Positions 10,901 through 18,892 of a DNA stretch of 18,892 nt are shown piece by piece. The notes beneath the pieces were generated by a model. That model did not search any database, was not told where the DNA came from, and saw nothing but the letters and a program-made list of their open reading frames with translations. This stretch comes from Conidiobolus incongruus B7586. Its lineage: Eukaryota > Entomophthoromycota > Entomophthoromycetes > Entomophthorales > Conidiobolaceae. Made by a program: the position numbers and the translations under genes. Numbering within the stretch: position 1 is the first letter of the stretch; each line of letters begins with the position of its first letter. Where the stretch lies: NCBI GenBank assembly GCA_000697335.1, contig JNEM01014567.1, positions 1 to 18,892 on the forward strand, in the 5' to 3' direction.

Positions 10901-13206
10901 CAGATGTAAGTATTTTTTAATATTTCTAAAAAAAAATTTGATTAATTTTTGTTAGGGGCTTCTCACTCAGGATCAGATTATCACGGTAATTAGTCATACA
11001 TTCTTGTTTTGTATTGATATTAATTAGGGTTTAGGTACTTGGTTACCACAAACTGTACGCAGGTAAATAATATTTTGTTGATTATAATATTTTAAAATAT
11101 TAAACAATTGATATAGAGCTATTACGCGATACACCAAAGAGGGTGATATGGTCTTAAGTAATTTTTTGGGACGAGGTAACTTCAATAAATTGGAACTTGT
11201 ATATTGAAATTAATTGGATTTAGGTACGGATGCTATCGAGTGTTTTTTGTTAAAGAGAAGGTAATTTTATTGGATTGATTTGAGTTTTGTTTTATTAACA
11301 AATTTTTAGATGTATTGGTATCGATATTAATCCTGTAAATTATTAACACCCAACTAAATAATATAATATCTAACAAATTTTCTTAGGTAGCTGTTGCTCT
11401 ATCCCAAAAGAACATCTCTTTTGCACTGCCGCCATCCCTGCTGGCGAATTCGGAATCCAAGTACCATCGCCCTACCATCATTCAAGCTGACGCTCGCAAC
11501 ATGTTCTCCGTCCTGGCCAACGAAAGTGTGGCTCATGTCCTTTCACATCCTCCCTACAAGGATTGCGTCGAGTATTCCAATAATATCGACGGTGATCTTT
11601 CAAAGTTTGCTAACAATCAGGAATTTTGCAAGGAGATGCAGAAGGTGGTGAATGAAACTTGGAGGTATATATTATATTTATTATATACATATAAATGTGG
11701 TGATTTATCAATATTTTTTGTAGAGTATTGAAAATGGGAGGACGATGTACGCTAGGTATTGGTGACAATCGCGATCAATGTTTCTACCAACCCGTTGCTT
11801 TTGAAGTCATCCAACTCTACATGAATACTGGTTTCCAAGTGGAAGAAATTGTAAATCAATTATAAATACTCCAATATCATGATTATTAATTCTATAATAG
11901 ATTGTGAAACGTCAACGCCAATGTCGAGCCTTCGGTCTCGGAACTTTTCTATGTGTCAAATACGATTTCTTAATGTTTACCCACGAATTTATTATGACGG
12001 TTAGAAAGACTCCAATGACGAGATCCATGAGTAGAGCTATGAAAAAAAGTAACACTGTCATCAACATTATAGGAATATGGCTAACTTTATAATAGATTTC
12101 AAACCAGCCAAAGACATTTCTAGATGGAAGCACATGGTAGGCTACCGTACCAAAGTTAGACAGATTCCAGACTGCCCCATCGAGCGCAAGTCCGTCATCA
12201 TGGGCTCCGTATGGGTATTCCGTCCCAACCATAAGTATTCGTTCCCTGGCCTCTGTGTCTCCAGAATGGTAAACATTTTAAAAATATTTTTCAAGTATTT
12301 AACAATTTTTAGGTGGAGAGATTTGGAAGAAATAATACGAATTGGGAAGAAGTGATATTAAGATTTAAAAAATCTAATGTAATATTAATTATATTTATAC
12401 ATACATAATACTATGGTATTTACAATGTTTTAGATGAATGATGAAATCAATGTAACAGAAGGTAAATTAACTATTAATAGTTACAATATTGCTAGCTAAT
12501 TGGAAATTTTTAGATCCTACTATTATTGCACCGGATCCTGAGCCTATCGATTCTAATTATGAGAAAATGCGTCAAGTTAGAATTAAATCTAACAAGAAAA
12601 AGTTGCTATCTTTGGTAATCTATTCAATCATTATATAACTCACATATGATTTATATCCGAATAGGGACTAATCTCTGAATTGAGTGACGATCGCTCTGAA
12701 GACATAATCCATCACGACAAAATGATGAAAATGAAAGCGCTGCCCTCTGCCCCCATCTCCCTTATTGTTATGCCCCACATCCCCAACCACAAGCTCGACT
12801 GCGAAGTTATCCCCTTCTACAGACGCGCCATCATCGAAATGACGCTGTACGCACTCCAAACTCTGCCACCTTCCGGCATGTTTATCGTTGGAGTTCAAGA
12901 CTACCGCATGTCCGAAGGCACCCTCATTCCCTTGAGTGTCCTGGTGTACCAGGACATCAGCGAAATCATCGGCAAGAGCGACCACATGAAACTGAAGGAA
13001 TTGGTAGTGTGTGTTCCCCAAGGCTACAGTTGTGACCGGACGAAAGAGTACACGAAAATTCCTAAACAGCAATGCGTCGTCGATGAAAAATTGCAGGATG
13101 TGAAACATTTACCCATTGTTCACGTAAGTTGAATCATATTTTATATAACTTTGTTTATTAATTTTTGATATAGGCTATTTATATGATTTTTATGAAATTG
13201 AAATAA
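7581..13206 (+). CDS. Chromatin-reader and DNA amino-methyltransferase fusion protein (1620 aa, 16 exons)
   Basis: Predicted exons: 7581-7949, 8004-10905, 10956-10985, 11035-11062, 11117-11175, 11224-11260, 11310-11334, 11387-11664, 11724-11850, 11901-12048, 12096-12268, 12313-12378, 12434-12461, 12514-12614, 12665-13123, 13174-13206. They total 4863 nt in one frame. Domains in order: Tyr-rich tail (1-123), acidic disordered linker (about 220-350), Tudor/chromo-barrel-like folds (384-432, 455-506), ZZ (581-624), extended PHD (673-806), ZZ (820-877), GATA-type finger (955-979), amino-methyltransferase (1065-1334), degenerate methyltransferase-like repeat (about 1486-1620). The start is the first ATG in good context (AAAATGG) after an in-frame stop. 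Inference: a nuclear enzyme that methylates the exocyclic amino group of cytosine or adenine in DNA, placed by its histone-reader modules. RNA or protein as substrate is not excluded. I know of no characterised protein with this architecture. The exon structure is my reading, without transcript support; the last exon is the least certain. Confidence 0.85.
8082..8123 (+). repeat. Short in-frame 15-nt tandem repeat
   Basis: A 15-nt unit is repeated about 2.8 times inside exon 2 and encodes SPPKD repeats (residues about 150-163). It is a Pro-rich linker, probably slippage-derived. Confidence 0.75.
8781..9152 (+). other. Tandem Tudor/chromo-barrel-like reader folds
   Basis: The first fold, residues about 384-432, has MVWVTWGKVDAYPAKVL followed by VLIRYEGWGEHHDEWIE. 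The GW...DEWI signature is typical of chromo-barrel, MBT and Tudor-knot domains such as those of MOF/Esa1. The second, about 455-506, has the pattern GIWCEAVISS...INYP...GEWIPL. These folds commonly bind methylated histone lysines. An aromatic cage is plausible (Trp, Tyr) but not demonstrable from sequence alone. Confidence 0.75.
9360..9521 (+). other. ZZ-type zinc finger 1
   Basis: The ligand pattern is complete: C581-x2-C584, C595-x2-C598, C610-x2-C613 and H622-x-H624. This is the ZZ signature. ZZ domains bind peptides, including histone H3 tails and SUMO. Confidence 0.8.
9651..10046 (+). other. Extended PHD (ePHD) zinc module
   Basis: A pre-PHD zinc knuckle (C677, C680, H722, C725) is followed by an atypical PHD with C760, C763, C772, C777, H782, C785, C801 and H804, ending in CPKH. 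The C2HC knuckle plus PHD closing with CxxH is the ePHD layout known from PHF6, MLL and JADE-type proteins, which bind histones or DNA. Confidence 0.85.
10092..10265 (+). other. ZZ-type zinc finger 2
   Basis: Ligands C820-x2-C823, C847-x2-C850, C862-x2-C865 and H875-x-H877 follow the ZZ pattern, with an insert between the first two pairs. It begins 15 residues after the ePHD and is followed by a Lys-rich linker (about 890-945) that may hold a nuclear localisation signal (KKRK). Confidence 0.75.
10497..10571 (+). other. GATA-type zinc finger
   Basis: C955-x2-C958-x17-C976-x2-C979, with STIWRRG where GATA fingers carry TPLWR+G. The family usually binds GATA DNA. It could give the enzyme a sequence preference, but single GATA-like fingers can also bind protein. 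Confidence 0.7.
10827..12048 (+). other. Amino-methyltransferase catalytic domain
   Basis: Residues about 1065-1334, spread over exons 2-10. Motif X is HGTWLPQTVRRAI (1100-1112). Motif I is NFLGRGTDAIE (1125-1135), the AdoMet-binding FxGxG loop. Motif II is CIGIDINP with acidic D1147. Motif IV is SHPPY (1203-1207), followed by a WRVLKMGGRCTLGIGD strand and a motif VIII-like FLMFTHEFIMTVRK (1308-1321). These fit the N6_N4_Mtase family (bacterial DNA N4-cytosine/N6-adenine methylases). The order X-I-II-IV is gamma-like, not that of MT-A70 enzymes, whose motif is DPPW. His replaces the usual D/N/S at the first position of motif IV. I recall HPPY in some prokaryotic relatives but cannot check. 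Activity looks plausible because all other core motifs are kept. Confidence 0.85.
10906..12664 (+). other. Intron-dense segment with microexons
   Basis: Thirteen introns of 44-59 nt (introns 2-14) lie here: 10906-10955, 10986-11034, 11063-11116, 11176-11223, 11261-11309, 11335-11386, 11665-11723, 11851-11900, 12049-12095, 12269-12312, 12379-12433, 12462-12513, 12615-12664. All run GT to AG with mostly GTAA/GTAT donors, and intron 10 holds CTAACT. Exons 3, 4, 6, 7 and 13 are only 30, 28, 37, 25 and 28 nt. Splicing restores motifs X, I and II with no residue out of place. Confidence 0.8.
12749..13206 (+). other. Degenerate second methyltransferase-like repeat
   Basis: Residues about 1486-1620 repeat the layout of the catalytic C-lobe. 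SLIVMPHIP stands where VLSHPPY stood, TLPPSGMFIVGVQDYR matches VLKMGGRCTLGIGDNR, and IPLSVLVYQDI...LKELVV matches QPVAFEVIQLY...VEEIIV. The predicted end LPIVHAIYMIFMK matches FLMFTHEFIMTVRK. The PPY catalytic motif is lost and no FxGxG loop is visible. The preceding GSVWVFRPN...RMVERFG (1371-1398) may be the worn motif X region. I infer a pseudo-methyltransferase partner domain, perhaps for target recognition or intramolecular dimer contacts. Confidence 0.6.
13124..13173 (+). other. Intron 15, which decides the C-terminus
   Basis: A perfect GTAAGT donor follows a CAC codon, and a GATATAG acceptor lies 50 nt on. Splicing adds ten residues (AIYMIFMKLK), which complete the motif VIII-like strand. 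Without splicing the protein would end VHVS at the TGA at 13130-13132. The spliced form is preferred for its match to the first repeat. Confidence 0.7.
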
Positions 13207-13207
13207 A
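13202..13207 (+). terminator. AATAAA overlapping the stop codon
   Basis: The TAA stop (13204-13206) lies within AATAAA, a possible poly(A) signal. In such AT-rich DNA this may be chance. Confidence 0.2.
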
Positions 13208-14271
13208 TTTGAAGTTGGTGATTTAATTGCTGGAATTGATTAAGGATTTAGATTTAAAATCTAAAAACGAAATAGAATGAATAATACTTTCATTTCTTAC
13301 AATTTCAATTATCAATTCAATTTTGATTAGACTAGAAAAGATTATATTTCAATTTTTATAAATTTAAACTATATTTAAATAACAATATCAGATTGCCTCA
13401 TTTTTTAATCAAATTATCCCAATAATATAAATCTAACAAACAATTTTTTGTAAAAATATTAAATCTTAATTGAAATAATATCAAAATAAGAAAATTTAGT
13501 ATTACTTGAATATTCATCAAATTTCGTAAACCAGTTGTGATTGTCATTCATAATATTTTCAAAAAAAGATTAATAATAATTTTAATAATATAGTTGATTG
13601 ATAAGAAAATGATAATATTAAGAAATGTAGATTTTTCAAATTATAAATTTCAATAAAATATAAATTAAAAGTTTATAAACGATGCCAACAATTGTGATTA
13701 TTTTGTATGTGAGATTATTTCAATCAATTTAAACATTAGATTTAATTTAAATTTGCAAATATAACAAATTCTATTGAAAAATAATGTTATATTCTAGATT
13801 TTAAATGTTTGAAAAATATTAATATTGATATACTATTATTTCCAGCTTTTCAAAATTGACATATATATATATATATATCAAATTTGAAAATATTGTAACA
13901 GTAATAATATTATCAAATGAAACCAATTATTACCATCCCAATTTTTAAATTTTAGAATTTCATTAATTTTTCCATTTTCCTTAATATAATATATAACAAT
14001 AACTAATTTAAATAGATTAGAAATATTAGGGAATTTGAAATTTTCCAAACTAAATTTTCAAATGATTAATTTAAAATTTAGAAATAAAATTCCCTTAAAT
14101 CGCGATTTGCGTCAAATTATTTAATGAAACTACTATATTAATATTATTTTTGGGTTATATTACATCTACTTTAATATAGCAATGATCAACTATAGTTCTT
14201 TAATATTCATTTGAGTTATAATATATTGATGATTATATATTTAAAAGCTAAATATATATCATTAGTCAAAT
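13207..14271. other. AT-rich non-coding DNA
   Basis: Presumed 3' UTR and spacer. No gene seen. It includes an (AT)9 tract at 13861-13878 and a small GC-containing patch at 14098-14121 with no partner copy that I could find. Confidence 0.55.
13861..13878. repeat. (AT)9 microsatellite
   Basis: Nine uninterrupted AT units are visible. Confidence 0.9.
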
Positions 14272-14671
14272 ATGGTAAAAACCATCCCTAAACACACTGT
14301 AAATTTAACTTTTGTTCATAATAAAATAATCCAAAAGAAACAAGATAATTCATCAATAAAACAAAAATTACCCTTACAATGGTCTAATACCGAGCTTAAG
14401 GCCAATACTAAGTAATTAACAATATCAAAATTCTAAAAAAATTATGCAAGTGCCAGTTTTGAATTTTTGAATGGTTGGTTTGAAAAATTCGGGTATAGAT
14501 ATGATACCAAATCTTATCAATAATATTGTTAATTAATATCAATTTGTGCTGAAAAATTGCTATTGAATTACCAACAATTAGAACCAAAATTAGTCTGTAT
14601 ATGAGGATGAATCATTTCTGTTTGACAAAGAACGAGTAATTATATTCTATTTTATTTTTACTATTCCATAA
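14272..14671 (+). mobile_element. Decayed pogo/Tigger-like (CENP-B family) DNA transposase fragment
   Basis: From the ATG at 14272 one frame runs for about 330 nt with several in-frame stops (TAA at 14413, 14434, 14521 and 14530). Its segments follow the order of a pogo-type transposase. First is a psq-like helix-turn-helix (LTFVHNKIIQKKQDNSSIKQ, then LTISKF). Next is a CENP-B-domain-like end (LNGWFEKFGYRYDTKSYQ), then AEKLLLNYQQLEPKL. After a one-base frame change at about 14597 comes VYEDESFLFDKE, which matches the region of the first catalytic Asp (DETGLF in intact enzymes). Only about 130 codons survive of a usual 400-550, and the rest of the DDE domain is absent. I found no terminal inverted repeats. 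It is an old, dead plain DNA transposon; family placement is from motif memory. Confidence 0.6.
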
Positions 14672-15029
14672 TGGTATTTATAGGAAACTACAAATATATT
14701 ATTTGAAAAAATTTTAATTTTTTTAATATTGTTTTATTTAACATAAATATTTTTTAACGTTCACAAGCTTTTTTATATAACTCAAAAAATTTGATATAAT
14801 TTTAAATATAATTTTTTATTGATTATTATAATTTTGAATTCATTTTTATTATAATCATTTTCAAATATATACATGATAGATTATTATTTAGTATTATTTA
14901 ATATTATTAGTAATTGACCAAATAACCTATAATTAATGTTAGATTTTTCCTACTAATTTGAAATTTGATTCCAATATTTTGATTTATGATATTAAATCAT
15001 AAGTTATTCAATAATTCATTATCTATAGT
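14672..15029. other. AT-rich non-coding DNA
   Basis: Nothing supported; very AT-rich. Confidence 0.55.
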
Positions 15030-15720
15030 AGTTAAATGCTTCCTTATCTGCTCAGCACTTTGCTGGAGAGAATCAAAGCAGAGGATGAATGTTTATTGTG
15101 ATGTGTTGTAATGGATCAGGATCTTACAAGCTCTCACTTAGAATAATTTTAAAATTCTGTAATCCAAAATGTTCTATCAAACACACAAAAAAGTCTTAAC
15201 AGTGTATATTGTGCGAGCAAAAAGTCTTTTTTAACCCATTCTATCTCTTTCAGCTGGTTATTTAATTTTATAGTCTAATATTTAGTAAAAGCGTATAGTT
15301 TACCCTCGCTAACAACTCTGACCATTTGGATATAGTATGGATCTATGAAAAGATTAAGCTGGAAAATACTGAATTTATATACTTACCTGCAAAAAGAGCT
15401 ATATTATTGAAGTCGCTTGATCTTGGAATTATATATACATTTAAGAGGTATTATGAACACTTTTTGGATTTAAAATGCTTAGAAACTATCATAACTATTG
15501 AAGCAATTTCTGATATTATTTTACTTGAAGGAATTCAACTTTCCGAGGAATTATGGATAAAGAAAACAATATTATGGTACTTGGTAGATGCTTTAAACAT
15601 GTGAATTTACCATTATTAATTTCGTGAAGAACACTAGTAATATATTTTAATATTTTTTCAAAACTAATAGACTCAAGTTCGATGGCAAACCTAAATTGAA
15701 GATGAGAATTTTATGTATAT
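15030..15720 (+). pseudogene. Probable decayed leucine-rich-repeat type gene
   Basis: An island of higher G+C. A frame without a convincing ATG is open from 15299 to the TGA at 15602-15604 (101 codons), long for DNA of this composition. It contains repeat-like text such as LLKSLDLGIIYTF and LKCLETIITIEAI. Just upstream, another frame reads VKAYSLPSLTTLTIWI, and a short ATG frame near 15036 reads MLPYLLSTLLERIKAEDECL. Downstream, about 15680-15715 reads DGKPKLKMRILCI. The pieces sit in different frames, so I infer a broken gene, or an intron-split gene that I cannot assemble. F-box/LRR proteins are a possible source, but no F-box is visible. Confidence 0.3.
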
Positions 15721-15741
15721 TAGATATTGATATTGTGTATT

Positions 15742-15743
<2 letters not shown>

Positions 15744-15788
<45 letters not shown>
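15744..15788. repeat. (TA)n microsatellite, about 22 units
   Basis: A pure TA run of 45 nt, the longest simple repeat in the window. It follows the LRR-type island. Confidence 0.95.
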
Positions 15789-15791
<3 letters not shown>

Positions 15792-18220
15792 ATTTAAAAA
15801 TGATATATATACCAATCTTAATTTAACTTTAACCCAATAATGATATAGGTTATATCCAAAAATTTTACTATATTCGAATAACATTGTTTTTATATAATCA
15901 TTAATCTATTATTAATTGATATATTACTATCAACTAGTATTTATGTAATAGTTTTCTATTAACTCTTTGATTTATATATTATATAAACTGTAATTTATTT
16001 CATATTTTTAAATATTATTAATTCTAGTACATCAACAAAATAAATATAATTTATATAATTTGATTTAATCTGTTGAACATAGGAATTTTTAGTATTGATG
16101 TACGAATATGGATTAGGGAAGTTCTGTATGGATTCAATTGTTATTAAACTTTAATCATATGTGAAAAAATTGCAGTGTTAAGTATAATATCAAACCTAAA
16201 TTGACCACCTACTTATATTGTTCCAATTGATTTCAACACAACAATTGCCAAATTCTACTTGACTACAAATATTTTAACCATCACAATTTAATATAATTAT
16301 TTATGGTATATTTAAGAGCTGCATTAACTTCTGTCTATTTATTCTTATTATACCTATACAACTTGAAAGAATAGAGATATTTGATTTTTAAGCAATATTA
16401 ATTTTATATCGAAGTATTATTGGGAATTGATCAATTGTATCCAATCAATATCATTTTTCAAATTTGGTTTATCTCAATATAAATTTTGAATTGATAATAA
16501 TTCATTTAAAGTAATTCTATTTTATATTTTATAAAAATATTAATTCATGAACTAATTGTGGCTCCTGCAATGGACTTTTCAAATAAGATATATTATTTGA
16601 TGATTTATTTAAGTACAAATCGTATATTAACTTATAAATATATCTAATCCAAGAAATATACATATAAACTGGAAGTGAAATAATTAGATTAATATAATAT
16701 ATTTTATCAAAGTATATAAAATTTAATAATTAATTATGGACGAATTAGTGACAATATAAAAATTCAAAAATTCTTACCATTTACATTAAATGAATATTAG
16801 AAATTCATTTGGAAAAATTAAAATATTGCAAAGACATATTTTTTCTATCTAATGATTAAACCTTTAATTGATATGGTAATAAGTATATAATATTTACTAA
16901 AATATTATTCAAAATCCAAACTTATACAACATATCCATTTAGTACCCAAGATGTTTGAAATTATTGTTACTTCAAGTTTCAAATGAATGCATCATTTAAT
17001 ACCAAATCTCAGTATATTGTCACCCTTGGCATTAATTATTATTTTACAGTTTCCACTCTTCTAAACAGTGGAAAAATCCAGAGACATGCTTGAAATCAAT
17101 ATTAATAATAGAACAGACTCATTGATGTAATGTGGTAAGATTCTGATGATCTAAATTTTGAAATATTTGTGGTGGATATTTATATCAATTGAATCAATTG
17201 AAAATCATTAATTTGATACTTAATTTGGTTTTTAACAGTCTAGTTAATTCGGATGTTATATTGATTATTTGATCGAAATTAGAAAATTATTGTGGTTGCT
17301 ATTATTGACAAAACTATATTAAAATTTATTGAATGATGTTTATAGCCATATAATTTTAGCTATTGTTTGACAATTTCATAGCATGATTAAATTTCTCTCT
17401 CACCCAATTATAGTTGAATTTTGATCAATTTAATGAAATCAATATATTCTGATTTTAGATATAATTATAATTGAAAAAGTTATAATTATAATAATATCAA
17501 GGTGACATTAATTTTAGTCAAATATTCATTATCATCAATAATGTATTATTAACACCTTTGAAATGATTTAACTTTATTGATATTATTATTTTATATTAAA
17601 TTGGATTGCTAGTTAAATAAATTTTCTAGGTTTGTTAAAAATTGATAATTGTCATATATATATATATAGTGATATTAAAGCACTACTAAACTTATTACTC
17701 TCTTGATCATTAATATTTTCAGGTTTATAGATACAATGAAATCATTATAATCAAATTATTTTGAATATTCAATAAAATAATAATTCAATCGTTTTTTAAT
17801 TTGTATTCACATCCAAATATTGGTATTATCAAGTTCTAGACATTAAATAAAATGCCTAAATTTGACTAAAGTAGACCATATTTGCCTGCTATTATAAGCA
17901 ACACAATAATTATACTAGATAGATTTAATTATATTTTTTACTATTATTTTTAAAATATCCACGGGTTCTGAGCATACTCATTAATATTTAATTAAAAGCT
18001 AGATATACTATCATTTATACCATAGATACTTGGATATTAATTTAAAATTTTAAATATCAATTAAGGTATATTAGATTTCTGATTTAACCTTATTTTGATT
18101 TTATCTTAATTAAATTTTATTTAAATTTTATTAAATCTTGATTTCTGAAATAATCATATTTTTTAATTAAATATTTAGATTTTGGAGATTATTTGATAGG
18201 TTATTATTTTCTTTTTCTTA
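15789..18220. other. AT-rich DNA with two weak coding-like islands
   Basis: Mostly non-coding. Short plus-strand stretches near 16081-16300 (for example LVLMYEYGLGKFCMDSIVIKL) and at 16983-17093 (a 36-codon ATG frame, including GINYYFTVSTLLNSGKIQRH) have mixed residue use. They are too short and interrupted to name. Confidence 0.35.
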
Positions 18221-18240
18221 ATATATATATATATATATAT
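18221..18240. repeat. (AT)10 microsatellite
   Basis: Ten AT units are visible. Confidence 0.9.
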
Positions 18241-18892
18241 TGTTTTAAGTTTAGTAATTATTTTATTAATTTAATTATTTTATAATGAATATAATTAACT
18301 TGAATTTGATAATAAAACTAATATAATTAATCCAAGATAATAATAACTTTTTGCTTATAAATATAGTATTAATAATATCCTATATTATAGGTTGGTAAAT
18401 TATTTCTTAATACTTTTATCCCATTGGAAATTGATAATCATAATTAAATTTTTAAGTATAATACAGTTGAAAAATAGATTTTGGCCTTTGATCCTAATAT
18501 GGAAGTTTTTAAAATATATTATTTTATTTATAGTTTTTATATTAAATAAAGATTATAAATACTATATATTATATCCTTTAAGTAATGCTTTTTTTAGCTT
18601 AGGTAATATATTATAATATTGACCTATATTATTAACATAGTGTATTACATAAGTAAATATTAATAATTTATAAATAAATCACAGATTGAATTTAATAATA
18701 AACCTAAATAATCTTTTAGTTATTATAATCATATAAATTTTAATCTAAATTAATATATAAAGATATAAATTTACAAATAAAATAATATTTAATTCTTCCT
18801 CTAACTTGAATAATGGTGGTAAAAACTAACTCCATATTTTTAATTATTCTTAATTTATAATTTAATATATTATTTATTTGATAATTATATCA
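18241..18892. other. AT-rich non-coding DNA
   Basis: No supported gene. The open stretch at 18392-18616 begins with TTG and is almost all Ile, Leu, Phe, Lys and Tyr, as chance translation of AT-rich DNA would give. Confidence 0.5.

Noticed and set aside
11912-12232. Minus-strand 106-codon open frame over exons 10-11
   Set aside because: It is a shadow of the methyltransferase exons, which carry conserved motif text on the plus strand.
12668-13108. Minus-strand 146-codon open frame over exon 15
   Set aside because: It lies antisense to an in-frame exon that continues the fusion protein; no recognisable domain.
18392-18616. 74-codon hydrophobic open frame, membrane-like
   Set aside because: It has no ATG start in good context and an Ile/Leu/Phe/Lys composition expected of AT-rich DNA; apparent membrane segments are an artefact of T-rich codons.

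Overview
The window is an AT-dominated eukaryotic locus. The non-coding parts are extremely AT-rich (bases 301-360 have 9 G+C of 60), while exons approach balance (bases 12781-12840 have 32 of 60). Genes carry many very short spliceosomal introns (44-60 nt) with GTAAGT/GTAAAT-like donors, TAG acceptors and occasional CTAAC/TACTAAT branch points. Standard stop codons are used. I infer an early-diverging fungus with a large AT-rich genome. This rests on intron style, the two gene types present and a pogo-like transposon relic, and it is not proven. I found no tRNA, rRNA, CRISPR array or intact mobile element.

Layout. (1) 1-2580 is AT-rich non-coding DNA with a small island (about 1000-1460, minus) that looks like a decayed leucine-rich-repeat gene. 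(2) 2581-3336 (minus) is an intact three-exon gene for a 214-residue protein with a mitochondrial presequence and two HMG boxes, of the Abf2/TFAM type. (3) 3337-7580 is non-coding, with two weak coding-like islands on the minus strand (about 4490-4690 and 6440-6835). (4) 7581-13206 (plus) is the main gene: 16 exons whose predicted join stays in frame for 4863 nt and gives 1620 residues. (5) 13207-18892 is again AT-rich, with a decayed pogo/Tigger-like transposase (14272-14671), a probable LRR-type relic (about 15030-15720), a long (TA)n tract and some weaker islands.

The main gene is the exciting item. Its N-terminal half is a stack of eukaryotic chromatin-reader and zinc modules: a Tyr-rich low-complexity tail, two Tudor/chromo-barrel-like folds, a ZZ finger, an extended PHD, a second ZZ finger and a GATA-type finger. 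Its C-terminal half is a prokaryotic-type amino-methyltransferase of the DNA N4-cytosine/N6-adenine kind. The motifs run X, I, II, then IV (SHPPY), and a second, apparently catalytically dead copy of the methyltransferase C-lobe follows. This reads as a self-targeting DNA-modification writer: the reader modules would place the enzyme on chromatin marks and the methyltransferase would modify DNA there. The reader half is essentially one exon, while the catalytic half is cut by 14 introns with exons as short as 25 nt. The substrate and the mark are inferred, not shown.

The HMG gene and the methyltransferase gene are divergent but 4.2 kb apart, so no shared promoter is claimed.
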